A stretch of DNA of 64,000 nt, taken from assembly GCF_014851685.1 (NCBI RefSeq), contig NZ_JACVAC010000006.1, positions 248,001-312,000 on the forward strand, in the 5' to 3' direction. The stretch comes from Pseudomonas sp. PDM05 (GTDB lineage: Bacteria > Pseudomonadota > Gammaproteobacteria > Pseudomonadales > Pseudomonadaceae). Below the pieces are notes generated by a model, which was not told the origin of the DNA, searched no databases, and saw nothing but the letters and a program-made list of their open reading frames with translations. Each line of letters starts with the position of its first letter. Position 1 is the first letter of the stretch. This document shows positions 38,002 through 47,470 of this stretch, piece after piece. The position numbers and the translations under genes are program-made.

Positions 38002-38622
38002 TTACTTGGAGTAGAGCTCGACAATCAGGCTTTCGTTGATGTCGGCGGACAGATCACTGCGAGCTGGAACGTTCTTGAAAACGCCCGACTTCTTCTCAGT
38101 GTCTACTTCTACCCATTCTACGCGGCCACGTTGGGCACACAGATCGAGAGCTTGGACAATGCGAAGTTGGTTTTTTGCTTTCTCGCGAATCGCGACCACG
38201 TCACCAGCACGAACCTGGTAGGACGGGACGTTAACGGTTTGGCCGTTTACGCTGACGGATTTGTGCGATACCAGCTGACGGGATTCGGCACGAGTAGAAC
38301 CAAAGCCCATACGGTATACAACGTTGTCCAGACGGCATTCGAGCAGTTGCAGCAGGTTTTCACCGGTTGCACCTTTCTTGCCAGCAGCTTCTTTGTAGTA
38401 GCCGCTGAACTGACGCTCGAGAACGCCGTAGATACGACGGACCTTCTGCTTTTCACGCAGTTGGGTGCCGTAGTCGGACTGGCGACCGCGGCGTTGGCCG
38501 TGGATACCAGGTGCTGCTTCAATGTTGCACTTCGATTCGATCGCGCGCACGCCGCTCTTCAGGAAGAGATCGGTGCCTTCGCGACGAGCGAGTTTGCATT
38601 TTGGACCAATGTAACGAGCCAT
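38002..38622 (-). CDS. rpsD: Small-subunit ribosomal protein S4
   Basis: 206 residues, exactly the E. coli length. It starts [20 protein letters not shown] and has the S4 RNA-binding domain at about 97-160 ([27 protein letters not shown]). S4 is a primary 16S binder and, in E. coli, the translational repressor of the alpha operon. The zinc cysteines of some S4 forms are absent, so this is the zinc-free type. Located 18 bp after rpsK. Confidence 0.98.
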   Translation of the reverse strand: MARYIGPKCKLARREGTDLFLKSGVRAIESKCNIEAAPGIHGQRRGRQSDYGTQLREKQKVRRIYGVLERQFSGYYKEAAGKKGATGENLLQLLECRLDNVVYRMGFGSTRAESRQLVSHKSVSVNGQTVNVPSYQVRAGDVVAIREKAKNQLRIVQALDLCAQRGRVEWVEVDTEKKSGVFKNVPARSDLSADINESLIVELYSK

Positions 38623-38640
38623 TCTTTACAATCTCCTGGA

Positions 38641-39030
38641 TTACACGCGGCGCTTCTTCGGCGGACGGCACCCGTTGTGCGGGATTGGCGTCACGTCGGT
38701 GATGCTGGCGATCTTATAGCCACAGCCGTTCAAAGCACGGACAGCAGACTCACGACCTGGACCTGGACCTTTGACGTTAACGTCGAGGTTTTTCAGGCCA
38801 TATTCCAGCGCAGCTTGACCAGCACGTTCAGCAGCTACTTGAGCAGCAAACGGGGTGGACTTGCGGGAACCGCGGAAACCCGAACCACCAGAGGTAGCCC
38901 AAGAAAGCGCGTTACCTTGACGGTCGGTGATGGTCACGATGGTGTTGTTAAAAGAAGCATGGATGTGGGCGATGCCATCAACCACTGTCTTTTTAACTTT
39001 TTTACGAGGACGAGCAGCAGGTTTTGCCAT
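38641..39030 (-). CDS. rpsK: Small-subunit ribosomal protein S11
   Basis: 129 residues, as in E. coli. Platform protein of the 30S subunit that contacts S7 and S18 near the E site. Conserved segments are [31 protein letters not shown] and the C-terminal [15 protein letters not shown]. The basic N-terminus is [10 protein letters not shown]. Located 30 bp after rpsM. Confidence 0.98.
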   Translation of the reverse strand: MAKPAARPRKKVKKTVVDGIAHIHASFNNTIVTITDRQGNALSWATSGGSGFRGSRKSTPFAAQVAAERAGQAALEYGLKNLDVNVKGPGPGRESAVRALNGCGYKIASITDVTPIPHNGCRPPKKRRV

Positions 39031-39060
39031 GATAATTTTCCTGTCGATTCGCTGGGGCGA

Positions 39061-39417
39061 TTACTTGCGGATCGGCTTACGCGGACCTTTACGGGTACGC
39101 GCGTTAGTCTTGGTACGCTGACCGCGTACTGGAAGACCACGACGATGACGCAGACCGCGATAGCAACCGAGGTCCATCAAACGCTTGATTTTCATGTTGA
39201 TTTCGCGACGCAGATCACCTTCAGTGGTGAACTTCGCCACTTCGCCACGCAGCTGTTCAATCTGCTCGTCGCTCAGATCCTTGATCTTAGCGGCTGGGTT
39301 TACCCCAGCAACTGCGCAAATTTTCTGCGCAGTAGTGCGACCAACACCATAGATGTAGGTCAGCGAGATAACAGTGTGCTTGTTATCTGGAATGTTAACG
39401 CCTGCAATACGGGCCAT
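39061..39417 (-). CDS. rpsM: Small-subunit ribosomal protein S13
   Basis: 118 residues, as in E. coli. Head protein that bridges to L5 and touches P-site tRNA with its basic tail ([17 protein letters not shown]). The N-terminal block [26 protein letters not shown] is diagnostic, with a helix-hairpin-helix at about 14-60. First gene of the alpha operon. It is preceded by a 129-bp gap with a terminator and a promoter candidate. Confidence 0.98.
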   Translation of the reverse strand: MARIAGVNIPDNKHTVISLTYIYGVGRTTAQKICAVAGVNPAAKIKDLSDEQIEQLRGEVAKFTTEGDLRREINMKIKRLMDLGCYRGLRHRRGLPVRGQRTKTNARTRKGPRKPIRK

Positions 39418-39476
39418 TCAGTGGGACTCCAATTGACAGCTACCTACGCCCCGGAAGCCAAGAAATAGGGCGCGAG

Positions 39477-39505
39477 ATAATATCGCTGTAATAACAAATA
39501 ATCAA
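39477..39505 (-). promoter_or_regulatory. Sigma70-like promoter of the alpha operon
   Basis: Read on the minus strand: -35 TTGATT (39505-39500), 17-bp spacer, -10 TATTAT (39482-39477). The -35 begins at the base right after the spc terminator stem. The predicted start near 39470 leaves a leader of about 53 nt before rpsM. Confidence 0.7.
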
Positions 39506-39529
39506 CCCGGCAGCGCACTAGCTGCCGGG
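39506..39529 (-). terminator. Hairpin terminator at the end of the spc operon
   Basis: CCCGGCAGC-TAGTGC-GCTGCCGGG on the minus strand, a perfect 9-bp stem, 17 bp after the rpmJ stop and followed by TTGATTATTTGTTATT. The T content is moderate, so termination may be partial. Confidence 0.75.
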
Positions 39530-39546
39530 CTTCAAGCGGATCACAC

Positions 39547-39663
39547 TCAGCCTTGGCGCTGTTTGTGACGCGGTTCCGCGCTGCAAATTACTCGAACAAC
39601 ACCTTCGCGGCGAATAATCTTGCAGTTACGGCACAGCTTTTTCACCGATGCACGAACTTTCAT
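39547..39663 (-). CDS. rpmJ: Large-subunit ribosomal protein L36
   Basis: 38 residues, reading [20 protein letters not shown] at the start. It keeps the zinc ligands C11, C14, C27 and H33, so this is the zinc-containing (C+) form. Many pseudomonads also carry a zinc-free copy under Zur control elsewhere; none is in this window. L36 helps fold 23S rRNA near the elongation factor site. It is the last gene of the spc operon, 27 bp after secY. Confidence 0.97.
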
Positions 39664-39690
39664 CACCAACTCCTCGAACCTTATGGGTAC

Positions 39691-41019
39691 TCAGCGCAAC
39701 ATGCCGCTGCCGTAGCCCTTCAGGTTGGCTTTCTTCATCAGGGATTCGTACTGGTGCGAAACGAGGTGCGATTGTACTTGGGACATGAAGTCCATCACAA
39801 CCACGACGACGATCAGCAACGAGGTCCCGCCAAGGTAGAACGGAACGTTTGCTGCAACCACCAGGAACTGGGGCAGCAAGCACACGGCCGTCATATATAG
39901 AGCACCGAACAGGGTCAAACGAGTCAGAACGCCATCAATGTAGCGTGCCGACTGCTCACCTGGACGGATGCCCGGAATAAAGGCACCGGACTTCTTCAGG
40001 TTTTCCGCTACGTCTTTCGGATTGAACATCAACGCCGTATAGAAGAAGCAGAAGAAAATAATCCCTGCACTAAACAGCAGAATATTCAACGGCTGACCAG
40101 GAGCGATCGACTGAGAGAGGTCCTGCAGCCAGCCCATATTTTCAGACTGACCAAACCAGGTACCCAACGAAGCCGGAAACAGCAAAATGCTGCTCGCGAA
40201 AATTGCCGGGATAACACCGGCCATATTCACTTTCAGCGGCAAGTGGCTGGTCTGCGCAGCAAAAACCTTACGGCCCTGCTGACGCTTGGCGTAGTGAACA
40301 GCAATACGACGCTGGCCACGCTCAATGAACACCACAAAACCGATAATCGCTACTGCCAGCAAACCGATGGCAACCAGGGCGAAAATATTGATATCACCCT
40401 GACGCGCAGACTCGAAAGACTGCCCGATTGCTCTCGGAAGACCGGCGACGATACCTGCGAAAATCAACATCGAGATACCGTTACCAACACCACGCTCAGT
40501 AATCTGCTCACCCAGCCACATCATGAACATCGCACCAGCCACAAAAGTGGATACCGCGACGAAATGGAAGCCAAAGTCACCAGTGAACGCAACGCCCTGC
40601 CCCGCCAGGCCAACGGACATGCCGATAGCTTGAACCAGGGCGAGAGCGACAGTGCCGTAGCGGGTGTACTGGCTAATCTTGCGACGGCCAGCTTCACCTT
40701 CCTTCTTCAACTGCTCCAGCTGCGGGCTGACGGCGGTCATCAGTTGCATGATGATCGATGCCGAAATGTACGGCATGATCCCCAGTGCAAAGATGCTCAT
40801 CCGTTCCAGCGCGCCGCCGGAAAACATGTTGAACAAGCTAAGAATGGTCCCCTCATTCTGTCGAAACAGGTCTGCGAGTCGGTCCGGGTTGATACCTGGA
40901 ACCGGGATGTGTGCGCCTATTCGGTAGACGATAATCGCCAGGAACAGAAAACGCAGACGAGCCCAAAGTTCAGACATACCGCCTTTGCCGAGCGCTGAGA
41001 GAGCACCTTGCTTAGCCAT
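39691..41019 (-). CDS. secY: Protein translocase subunit SecY
   Basis: 442-residue channel protein of the inner membrane Sec translocon, working with SecE, SecG and SecA. Ten membrane helices are visible, starting with [19 protein letters not shown]. The plug region follows helix 1 ([28 protein letters not shown]), and the long cytosolic loop with [20 protein letters not shown] lies before helix 7. The start codon abuts the rplO stop with no gap. It lies within the spc operon, as in all relatives. Confidence 0.98.
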   Translation of the reverse strand: MAKQGALSALGKGGMSELWARLRFLFLAIIVYRIGAHIPVPGINPDRLADLFRQNEGTILSLFNMFSGGALERMSIFALGIMPYISASIIMQLMTAVSPQLEQLKKEGEAGRRKISQYTRYGTVALALVQAIGMSVGLAGQGVAFTGDFGFHFVAVSTFVAGAMFMMWLGEQITERGVGNGISMLIFAGIVAGLPRAIGQSFESARQGDINIFALVAIGLLAVAIIGFVVFIERGQRRIAVHYAKRQQGRKVFAAQTSHLPLKVNMAGVIPAIFASSILLFPASLGTWFGQSENMGWLQDLSQSIAPGQPLNILLFSAGIIFFCFFYTALMFNPKDVAENLKKSGAFIPGIRPGEQSARYIDGVLTRLTLFGALYMTAVCLLPQFLVVAANVPFYLGGTSLLIVVVVVMDFMSQVQSHLVSHQYESLMKKANLKGYGSGMLR

Positions 41020-41457
41020 TTATTCCTCGAACTTGCCGCCAGCTGCTTCGATAGCCGAACGCGCACCTTTGGTGGCGCCGATTCCCTTGCCGATAGTGAC
41101 AGCGCGAGTCACTTCACCGGACAGCATGATTTTCACACGCTGTACGTTGACGTTGATCACGTTGGCATCTTTCAGGGTCTGCACAGTAACGATGTCGCCT
41201 TCCACTTTAGCCAGCTCGGACAGACGTACTTCTGCGCGATCCATGGCTTTCAGGGATACGAAACCGAACTTAGGCAGGCGACGATGCAGCGGCTGTTGAC
41301 CGCCTTCAAAGCCTGGAGCGATGGTGCCACCGGAGCGGGAGGTTTGACCTTTGTGGCCACGGCCACCAGTCTTACCCAAACCGCTACCGATACCACGGCC
41401 CGGACGATGCTTTTCGCGACGGGAACCCGGCGCTGGACTCAGATCATTGAGTTTCAT
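41020..41457 (-). CDS. rplO: Large-subunit ribosomal protein L15
   Basis: 145 residues (E. coli 144). The glycine- and arginine-rich extension at about 10-50 ([28 protein letters not shown]) threads through 23S rRNA, and the globular C-terminal part ends [11 protein letters not shown] late assembly protein near the 5S rRNA region. It lies 3 bp after rpmD and directly before secY. Confidence 0.98.
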   Translation of the reverse strand: MKLNDLSPAPGSRREKHRPGRGIGSGLGKTGGRGHKGQTSRSGGTIAPGFEGGQQPLHRRLPKFGFVSLKAMDRAEVRLSELAKVEGDIVTVQTLKDANVINVNVQRVKIMLSGEVTRAVTIGKGIGATKGARSAIEAAGGKFEE

Positions 41458-41460
41458 CGA

Positions 41461-41637
41461 TTAACCCTCGACACGCAGCATGTAGTAAGCCTTGTTGATC
41501 ATCCCGCGATTCTCGGGAGTATCAAGTACTTCTACAGTGTGACCGATGCGACGCAGACCCAGACCCTTAACGCACAGTTTGTGGTTAGGGATGCGGCCGG
41601 TCATGCTTTTGATCAGCGTTACTTTAACGGTAGCCAT
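41461..41637 (-). CDS. rpmD: Large-subunit ribosomal protein L30
   Basis: 58 residues (E. coli 59). It begins [20 protein letters not shown] and ends [11 protein letters not shown], the standard ferredoxin-like small protein of the 50S subunit. Spacing is 2 bp after rpsE and 3 bp before rplO, typical of the packed spc operon. Confidence 0.96.
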   Translation of the reverse strand: MATVKVTLIKSMTGRIPNHKLCVKGLGLRRIGHTVEVLDTPENRGMINKAYYMLRVEG

Positions 41638-41639
41638 GA

Positions 41640-42140
41640 TCAGAAGATCTCCTTGACAGTCAGGCCACGCTTAGCAGCGATGGACTCAGGAGATTGCATA
41701 GCTTTCAAACCTTTGAAAGTGGCGTGAACCACGTTTACCGGGTTAGTCGAGCCGTAGCACTTGGCCAGAACGTTCTGAACGCCAGCAACTTCGAGGACAG
41801 CACGCATAGCGCCGCCAGCGATGATACCGGTACCTTCAGAAGCAGGCTGCATGTACACCTTCGAAGCGCCATGGGCGGACTTCATTGCGTACTGCAGAGT
41901 GGTGCCGTTCAGGTCAACTTGGATCATGTTGCGACGAGCAGCTTCCATTGCCTTCTGGATCGCAGCAGGCACTTCACGCGACTTGCCACGGCCGAAGCCA
42001 ACACGGCCTTTACCATCACCAACCACGGTCAACGCGGTGAAGGTGAAGATACGGCCGCCTTTAACGGTTTTGGCTACGCGGTTAACTTGAACCAGCTTCT
42101 CAATGTAGCCTTCGTCGCGCTTTTGGTCGTTATTTGACAT
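41640..42140 (-). CDS. rpsE: Small-subunit ribosomal protein S5
   Basis: 166 residues (E. coli 167). The N-terminal double-stranded-RNA-binding-like domain has [35 protein letters not shown], whose loop is where spectinomycin-resistance changes occur; the wild-type residues appear present. The C-terminal domain includes [19 protein letters not shown]5 takes part in decoding accuracy and mRNA entry. Located 3 bp after rplR. Confidence 0.98.
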   Translation of the reverse strand: MSNNDQKRDEGYIEKLVQVNRVAKTVKGGRIFTFTALTVVGDGKGRVGFGRGKSREVPAAIQKAMEAARRNMIQVDLNGTTLQYAMKSAHGASKVYMQPASEGTGIIAGGAMRAVLEVAGVQNVLAKCYGSTNPVNVVHATFKGLKAMQSPESIAAKRGLTVKEIF

Positions 42141-42143
42141 AAC

Positions 42144-42494
42144 TTAGAACTCCAGCCCAGCTTCACGAGCGCCATCAGCAAGCGCTTTCACGCGGCCATG
42201 GTACTTGAAGCCAGAGCGGTCGAAAGCCACTTGCGAGACGCCAGCGGCCTTAGCACGCGTAGCGACCAGCTGGCCAACCTTAGTGGCCGCGTCGATGTTG
42301 CCAGTGGCACCATCACGCAGTTCTTTATCCAAAGTCGAGGCGCTTGCCAGGACTTTGTTGCCGTCGGCCGAGATGACCTGGGCGTAGATGTGCTGCGACG
42401 AGCGGAACACGCAGAGACGCACGACTTCGAGTTCGTGCATTTTCAGGCGTGCTTTGCGAGCGCGACGCAGTCGAGTAACTTTTTTGTCGGTCAT
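42144..42494 (-). CDS. rplR: Large-subunit ribosomal protein L18
   Basis: 116 residues (E. coli 117). A basic N-terminal arm ([19 protein letters not shown]) binds 5S rRNA. The core has [18 protein letters not shown], and the C-terminus [26 protein letters not shown]. Together with L5 and L25 it forms the 5S rRNA complex. Located 10 bp after rplF. Confidence 0.98.
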   Translation of the reverse strand: MTDKKVTRLRRARKARLKMHELEVVRLCVFRSSQHIYAQVISADGNKVLASASTLDKELRDGATGNIDAATKVGQLVATRAKAAGVSQVAFDRSGFKYHGRVKALADGAREAGLEF

Positions 42495-42504
42495 TTGCTA
42501 TGCC

Positions 42505-43038
42505 CTACTTCTTCTTGGCTTCTTTACGACGGACGACTTCGTCCGCGTAGCGCACACCTTTGCCTTTGTACGGCTCTGGTGGACGGAAGTCGCGGATCTC
42601 AGCAGCCACTTGACCTACCAGTTGCTTGTCGATGCCCTTGATCAGGATATCGGTCTGGCTAGGAGTCTCAGCGGTGATGCCTTCCGGCAGTTCGTAATCC
42701 ACTGGGTGCGAGAAGCCAAGGGCCAGGTTCAAAACCGTGCCTTTTGCTTGCGCTTTGTAACCAACACCGACCAGCTGGAGCTTGCGCTCGAAGCCTTGGC
42801 TTACGCCTTGGACCATGTTGTTTACCAACGCACGCGTGGTACCGGCCATTGCGCGAGTTTGTTGATCGCCATTGCGAGCAGCGAAACGCAGCTCACCAGC
42901 TTCTTCAACGATCTCAACGGACGAATGGATGTTCAGTTCAAGAGTACCCTTGGCACCCTTCACCGAAAGCTGTTGGCCTGCGAATTTTACTTCGACACCG
43001 GCTGGCAGCTTAACGGGGTTCTTAGCGACGCGAGACAT
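42505..43038 (-). CDS. rplF: Large-subunit ribosomal protein L6
   Basis: 177 residues, as in E. coli. Two homologous alpha-beta domains, with the junction near residue 82. The C-terminal signature [24 protein letters not shown] lies at the factor-binding base of the 50S stalk. It follows rpsH by 12 bp. Confidence 0.98.
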   Translation of the reverse strand: MSRVAKNPVKLPAGVEVKFAGQQLSVKGAKGTLELNIHSSVEIVEEAGELRFAARNGDQQTRAMAGTTRALVNNMVQGVSQGFERKLQLVGVGYKAQAKGTVLNLALGFSHPVDYELPEGITAETPSQTDILIKGIDKQLVGQVAAEIRDFRPPEPYKGKGVRYADEVVRRKEAKKK

Positions 43039-43050
43039 GCTTATCCCCCC

Positions 43051-43443
43051 TTAGAACACAGTGCAAAGAACTTCGCCGCCGACACCGGCAGCGCGCGCAG
43101 CACGATCCGTCATCACACCTTTGTTGGTGGAGACGATAGACACGCCCAGACCGCCACGAACTTTCGGCAGATCTTCAGCGGACTTGTACTGACGCAGGCC
43201 TGGACGGCTAACGCGCTTCACTTCCTCGATGACCGAACGGCCTTCGAAGTACTTCAGCTCGATGGACAGCAGTGCTTTAACATCGCTGCTGATCTGATAA
43301 TCCGCAATGTAGCCTTCGTCTTTCAGGACTTTGGCAACAGCTACCTTCAACTTGGAAGATGGCATGCTTACGACGGACTTTTCAGCCATCTGGGCATTAC
43401 GGATACGAGTTAGCATGTCCGCTAACGGGTCCTGCATACTCAT
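43051..43443 (-). CDS. rpsH: Small-subunit ribosomal protein S8
   Basis: 130 residues, as in E. coli. It starts [20 protein letters not shown] and ends with [28 protein letters not shown]8 is a primary 16S rRNA binder and, in E. coli, the autogenous repressor of the spc operon. Unlike its tightly packed neighbours it is separated from rpsN by 206 bp that hold three hairpins and a promoter-like sequence, so its expression may be set partly on its own. Confidence 0.98.
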   Translation of the reverse strand: MSMQDPLADMLTRIRNAQMAEKSVVSMPSSKLKVAVAKVLKDEGYIADYQISSDVKALLSIELKYFEGRSVIEEVKRVSRPGLRQYKSAEDLPKVRGGLGVSIVSTNKGVMTDRAARAAGVGGEVLCTVF

Positions 43444-43463
43444 GGGCTAGACGCTCCTAATAC

Positions 43464-43485
43464 AAAAAAATTAGCCTTGCGGCTA
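43464..43485 (-). terminator. Small terminator-like hairpin just before rpsH
   Basis: On the minus strand TAGCC-GCAA-GGCTA followed by A and T7. The GNRA tetraloop adds stability, but the stem is only 5 bp. It sits 28 bp before the rpsH start, close to the AGGAG ribosome-binding site, so it could weakly terminate or modulate translation. Confidence 0.5.
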
Positions 43486-43510
43486 CATATATCGCCGAGA
43501 ATCTCCGGGT

Positions 43511-43538
43511 AAAAAACACGGGCTCAGGCGAGCCGCGT
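43511..43538 (-). terminator. Terminator-like hairpin in the rpsN-rpsH gap
   Basis: On the minus strand ACGCGGCTC-GCCT-GAGCCCGT with one bulged base, then G and T6. This has the form of an intrinsic terminator inside the spc operon. A transcript starting at the promoter candidate just upstream would lack part of the 5' arm, so it should form only in read-through RNA. Confidence 0.6.
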
Positions 43539-43567
43539 ATTTTAGACACACTCCGGAAATGAAACAA
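43539..43567 (-). promoter_or_regulatory. Internal promoter candidate upstream of rpsH
   Basis: Minus strand: -35 TTGTTT (43567-43562), 17-bp spacer, -10 TAAAAT (43544-43539). The -35 lies in the 3' arm of the hairpin at 43563-43586. It would start RNA near 43532 and drive rpsH and the genes after it. Seen by pattern only. Confidence 0.5.
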
Positions 43568-43586
43568 GCCCCAAAAGGGGCTTGTT
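43563..43586 (-). terminator. 10-bp hairpin after rpsN
   Basis: AACAAGCCCC-TTTT-GGGGCTTGTT on the minus strand, a perfect 10-bp stem, 64 bp after the rpsN stop, followed by TCATTTCC. The T tract is short, so it may pause polymerase, terminate partly, or protect the 3' end of the upstream message. Confidence 0.65.
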
Positions 43587-43649
43587 CCAGATTCAAGGTC
43601 ACCGGCGGTCAGTATCTTTCGATTCAGACCACCCGGACGTTGAAAGTAC

Positions 43650-43955
43650 TTACCAGCTGGCTTTAACCAGACCTGGTACGTCACCACGCATTGCCGCTTC
43701 ACGCAGTTTGTTACGGCCGAGGCCGAACTTGCGGTAAACGCCGTGTGGACGACCGGTCAGGCGGCAGCGGTTACGCATGCGCGAAGCGCTTGCGTCACGT
43801 GGCTGCTTCTGCAGAGCTACTGTAGCTTCCCAACGCGCTTCTGGACTTGCGTTCAGATCAACGATGATTGCTTTCAGTGCTGCACGCTTCTTGGCGTACT
43901 TGGCAACCGTGAGCTGACGCTTCAGCTCGCGGTTTTTCATGCTCATCTTGGCCAT
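43650..43955 (-). CDS. rpsN: Small-subunit ribosomal protein S14
   Basis: 101 residues, the long zinc-free form as in E. coli: the CxxC...CxxC motif of the short form is absent and only one Cys is present ([19 protein letters not shown]). The ATG at 43955 gives [13 protein letters not shown]; the longer frame overlaps rplE. S14 belongs to the 30S head. Located 13 bp after rplE and followed by the unusual 206-bp gap. Confidence 0.98.
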   Translation of the reverse strand: MAKMSMKNRELKRQLTVAKYAKKRAALKAIIVDLNASPEARWEATVALQKQPRDASASRMRNRCRLTGRPHGVYRKFGLGRNKLREAAMRGDVPGLVKASW

Positions 43956-43968
43956 GGTCCTACTCCAA

Positions 43969-44508
43969 TCAGTTGCGGAACGGGAATTTGAAAGCACGCA
44001 ACAGGGCGCGACCTTCATCATCGTTCTTGGCAGTGGTGGTCAGGGTGATGTCCAGACCGCGGAGAGCATCGATCTTATCGTAGTCGATTTCCGGGAAGAT
44101 GATCTGCTCTTTCACGCCCATGCTGTAGTTACCACGACCATCGAAGGACTTGGCATTCAGGCCGCGGAAGTCGCGAACCCGAGGCAGGGAGATCGACAGC
44201 AGACGATCCAGGAATTCGTACATACGCTCACGGCGCAGGGTCACTTTGACGCCGATCGGCCAACCTTCACGGACTTTAAAGCCAGCGATGGATTTCCGAG
44301 CGTAGGTCACAACGACTTTCTGGCCGGTGATCTTTTCCAGGTCAGCAACAGCGTGCTCGATGACTTTTTTGTCGCCGATCGCTTCGCCCAGACCCATGTT
44401 CAGGGTGATTTTGGTAACGCGCGGAACTTCCATCACGTTCCCAAGCTTAAGTTCTTCCTTAAGCTTAGGGGCGATTTCCTTCCGGTAAATCTCTTGTAGT
44501 CGTGCCAT
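43969..44508 (-). CDS. rplE: Large-subunit ribosomal protein L5
   Basis: 179 residues, as in E. coli. It binds 5S rRNA and forms the bridge to S13. Conserved segments are [54 protein letters not shown] and the C-terminal [23 protein letters not shown]. Located 22 bp after rplX. Confidence 0.98.
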   Translation of the reverse strand: MARLQEIYRKEIAPKLKEELKLGNVMEVPRVTKITLNMGLGEAIGDKKVIEHAVADLEKITGQKVVVTYARKSIAGFKVREGWPIGVKVTLRRERMYEFLDRLLSISLPRVRDFRGLNAKSFDGRGNYSMGVKEQIIFPEIDYDKIDALRGLDITLTTTAKNDDEGRALLRAFKFPFRN

Positions 44509-44530
44509 GGTCTAATCTACCTAGCAGTGT

Positions 44531-44845
44531 TCAAGCATCAACCGCTTTTTGGGTCGACTTGAAGACACGAATTTTCTTACCGTCTTCTACTTTGAAACCA
44601 ACGCGGTCAGCCTTGTTGGTTTCGCCGTTGAAGATGGCGACGTTAGAAGCATCCAGCGGAGCTTCTTTCTCGACGATACCGCCCTGCACGCCCGACATCG
44701 GGTTAGGCTTGGTATGACGCTTAACCAGGTTCAGACCACCGATAACCAGACGGTTATTAGCGAGAACCTTAAGCACCTTACCGCGCTTACCTTTGTCTTT
44801 GCCGGCGATCACGATGATCTCGTCGTCACGACGAATCTTTTGCAT
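44531..44845 (-). CDS. rplX: Large-subunit ribosomal protein L24
   Basis: 104 residues, as in E. coli. The KOW motif is at the N-terminus ([22 protein letters not shown]), followed by [34 protein letters not shown]24 starts 50S assembly and lines the tunnel exit. Located 11 bp after rplN. Confidence 0.98.
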   Translation of the reverse strand: MQKIRRDDEIIVIAGKDKGKRGKVLKVLANNRLVIGGLNLVKRHTKPNPMSGVQGGIVEKEAPLDASNVAIFNGETNKADRVGFKVEDGKKIRVFKSTQKAVDA

Positions 44846-44856
44846 GTCGGATCTCC

Positions 44857-45225
44857 TTACAGCACTTCTGGGGCGAGCGAGACGATCTTCATGAACTTCT
44901 CAGTACGAAGTTCACGGGTCACTGGCCCAAAGATACGGGTGCCGATCGGCTCTTGCTTGTTGTTCAGAAGAACAGCAGCGTTGCCATCAAAGCGGATAAT
45001 GGAGCCATCAGCACGACGTACGCCGTGACGAGTGCGGACTACAACAGCAGTCATCACTTGGCCTTTTTTCACTTTACCGCGAGGAATTGCTTCCTTCACG
45101 GTAACTTTGATGATGTCACCGATACCAGCGTAACGACGATGGGAGCCACCCAGCACCTTGATGCACATAACACGGCGAGCGCCGCTGTTATCGGCCACAT
45201 CGAGCATGGATTGAGTCTGAATCAT
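44857..45225 (-). CDS. rplN: Large-subunit ribosomal protein L14
   Basis: 122 residues (E. coli 123). It begins [22 protein letters not shown] and includes [22 protein letters not shown]14 forms bridges to the 30S subunit and binds the silencing factor RsfS. It is the first gene of the classic spc operon, but only 23 bp follow rpsQ and no terminator separates them here, so S10 and spc transcription probably run together. Confidence 0.98.
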   Translation of the reverse strand: MIQTQSMLDVADNSGARRVMCIKVLGGSHRRYAGIGDIIKVTVKEAIPRGKVKKGQVMTAVVVRTRHGVRRADGSIIRFDGNAAVLLNNKQEPIGTRIFGPVTRELRTEKFMKIVSLAPEVL

Positions 45226-45248
45226 ATAATTTCTCCGACCCCTAGTCC

Positions 45249-45515
45249 TTAGACTTCCACAGCGCGTTCGAGAACATCAACCAGTGCCCAAGACTTGGTC
45301 TTGGCCAGCGGACGAGTTTCACGAATAGTGACTTTGTCGCCGATGTGGCACTGATTGGTTTCGTCGTGCGCGTGCAGCTTAGTCGAACGCTTAACATATT
45401 TACCGTAGATCGGGTGCTTAACGCGACGCTCGATCAAAACGGTGATGGTTTTGTCCATCTTGTCGCTGACAACACGGCCAGTCAGCGTACGGACAGTCTT
45501 TTCGGCTTCAGCCAT
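45249..45515 (-). CDS. rpsQ: Small-subunit ribosomal protein S17
   Basis: 88 residues (E. coli 84) from the ATG at 45515; two extra upstream codons are open but lack support. OB-fold protein: [38 protein letters not shown], then [18 protein letters not shown]. Last gene of the S10 operon, 2 bp after rpmC. Confidence 0.97.
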   Translation of the reverse strand: MAEAEKTVRTLTGRVVSDKMDKTITVLIERRVKHPIYGKYVKRSTKLHAHDETNQCHIGDKVTIRETRPLAKTKSWALVDVLERAVEV

Positions 45516-45517
45516 GA

Positions 45518-45709
45518 TCACTTACCTGCCTGCTGGTTGAGCACAGTCTTCACGCGAGCGATGTCACGCTTAACTTGCGAGAGCAGATGAGACTGCCCCA
45601 ACTGGCCAGTTGCTTTCTGCATACGCAGATTGAACTGGTCGCGCAGCAAGCCGAGCAGTTGCTCGTTCAGCTGCTGTGCGGATTTTTCACGAAGTTCATT
45701 CGCTTTCAT
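45518..45709 (-). CDS. rpmC: Large-subunit ribosomal protein L29
   Basis: 63 residues, as in E. coli. Two-helix coiled hairpin ([20 protein letters not shown], then [18 protein letters not shown]) at the tunnel exit, where it helps dock trigger factor and SRP. The ATG at 45709 shares one base with the rplP stop; a GTG codon just before it is the alternative start. Confidence 0.97.
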
Positions 45710-46122
45710 CACATCACCGTCCGTTTAACAAAGGAGGTGGCGAGCGGCAGCTTTGCAGCAGCCAGGGCGAAAGCCTCACGCGCCAGCTCTTCAGAAACAC
45801 CCTCGATCTCATACAGGACTTTGCCTGGCTGAATCTGGGCTACCCAGTATTCCACGTTACCCTTACCTTTACCCATCCGCACTTCGAGAGGCTTCTTGGA
45901 GATCGGCTTGTCCGGGAATACACGGATCCAGATCTTGCCGCCACGTTTTACGTGACGGGTCAGAGCACGACGCGCTGACTCGATCTGACGAGCGGTGAGA
46001 CGACCACGAGCTACAGACTTCAGCGCGAACTCGCCGAAGCTGACTTTGCTACCGCGCTGAGCCAGACCACGGTTGTGGCCTGTCATCTGCTTGCGGAACT
46101 TCGTACGCTTAGGTTGCAACAT
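45709..46122 (-). CDS. rplP: Large-subunit ribosomal protein L16
   Basis: 137 residues (E. coli 136). It starts [24 protein letters not shown]; the central loop [33 protein letters not shown] reaches toward the peptidyl transferase centre and A-site tRNA. The arginine hydroxylated in E. coli is within this conserved region. Located 12 bp after rpsC and overlapping rpmC by one base. Confidence 0.98.
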
Positions 46123-46134
46123 TTGGCGTACCCC

Positions 46135-46821
46135 TTACTTAGCAGCTTTTTTACGAGGCGCTGGTGCTTGTGGTTTCAGTTCTTCTTGGCGACCACCAAT
46201 TACTTCGCCTTTGAAGATCCAAACCTTTACACCGATCACACCGTAAGTGGTGTGAGCTTCGTAGTTGGCATAGTCGATGTCGGCACGCAGGGTGTGCAGT
46301 GGCACACGACCTTCGCGATACCATTCAGTACGTGCGATTTCAGCACCGCCGAGACGACCGCTCACTTGGATTTTGATGCCTTTGGCACCAATGCGCATGG
46401 CGTTCTGTACTGCGCGCTTCATAGCGCGACGGAACATTACGCGACGCTCCAGCTGCTGAGCTACGCTCTGCGCAACCAGCATACCGTCGAGCTCCGGCTT
46501 GCGGATCTCTTCGATATTGATGTGCACAGGCACACCCATTTGCTTGGTCAGGTCCTGACGCAGTTTCTCAACATCTTCACCTTTCTTCCCGATAACGATA
46601 CCTGGACGAGCGGTGTGGATGGTGATACGTGCAGTTTGGGCCGGACGATGGATATCGATACGGCTTACGGACGCGCTTTTTAGTTTGTCTTGGAGATACT
46701 CACGCACCTTCAGATCAGCGAACAAGTAGTCCGCATAAGTCCGACCGTCTGCGTACCAGACGGAGGTGTGCTCCTTGACGATTCCCAGGCGAATGCCAAT
46801 GGGATGTACTTTCTGACCCAT
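46135..46821 (-). CDS. rpsC: Small-subunit ribosomal protein S3
   Basis: 228 residues (E. coli 233) from the ATG at 46821 ([18 protein letters not shown]); the longer open frame overlaps rplV. The KH domain covers about 38-106, with [16 protein letters not shown], and the C-terminal domain holds [21 protein letters not shown]3 forms the mRNA entry helicase with S4 and S5. The tail is rich in Lys, Ala and Pro. Confidence 0.98.
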
Positions 46822-46834
46822 CTCTTCGACTCCG

Positions 46835-47167
46835 TTACTTGTCAGCAACCTTGACAGTGATATGGCAAGACCGCTTGACGATGCGATCAGCACGGCCTTT
46901 GGCACGTGGCATGATGCGCTTCAGCGAACGCCCTTCGTTGACGAAAACGGTGCTGACCTTCAGGTCATCAACGTCTGCGCCTTCGTTATGCTCGGCGTTG
47001 GCTACGGCCGACTCCAGCACTTTCTTCATGATCTCGGCGGCTTTCTTACTGCTGAAAGCCAACAGGTTGAGCGCTTCGCCCACCTTCTTCCCGCGGATCT
47101 GGTCGGCGACCAAGCGGGCTTTCTGGGCGGAGATTCGAGCGCCCGACAACTTAGCGGCTACTTCCAT
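46835..47167 (-). CDS. rplV: Large-subunit ribosomal protein L22
   Basis: 110 residues, as in E. coli. The beta-hairpin ([31 protein letters not shown]) reaches into the exit tunnel near the macrolide site; no deletion of the kind that gives erythromycin resistance is visible. The N-terminus is [20 protein letters not shown]. Located 11 bp after rpsS. Confidence 0.98.
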
Positions 47168-47178
47168 TTCCTAACCCC

Positions 47179-47454
47179 TTAACGCTTGGCTTTCTTGTCT
47201 GCCACGTGCCCACGATAAGTGCGGGTACCGGCAAACTCGCCCAGTTTGTGGCCGACCATGTCTTCGTTAACGAGAACTGGGACGTGTTGACGACCGTTGT
47301 GTACTGCGATGGTCAGACCGACCATTTGTGGCAGGATCATCGAACGACGCGACCAGGTCTTAACTGGTTTGCGATCGTTCTTTTCCGCCGCCACTTCGAT
47401 CTTCTTCAGTAGGTGAAGATCAATAAAAGGACCTTTTTTCAGAGAACGTGGCAC
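47179..47454 (-). CDS. rpsS: Small-subunit ribosomal protein S19
   Basis: 91 residues (E. coli 92). [20 protein letters not shown] at the start and [23 protein letters not shown] at the end are diagnostic. It forms a head complex with S13 near the A site. Located 16 bp after rplB. Confidence 0.98.
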   Translation of the reverse strand: MPRSLKKGPFIDLHLLKKIEVAAEKNDRKPVKTWSRRSMILPQMVGLTIAVHNGRQHVPVLVNEDMVGHKLGEFAGTRTYRGHVADKKAKR

Positions 47455-47470
47455 TGTCGTATCCCTCTAT

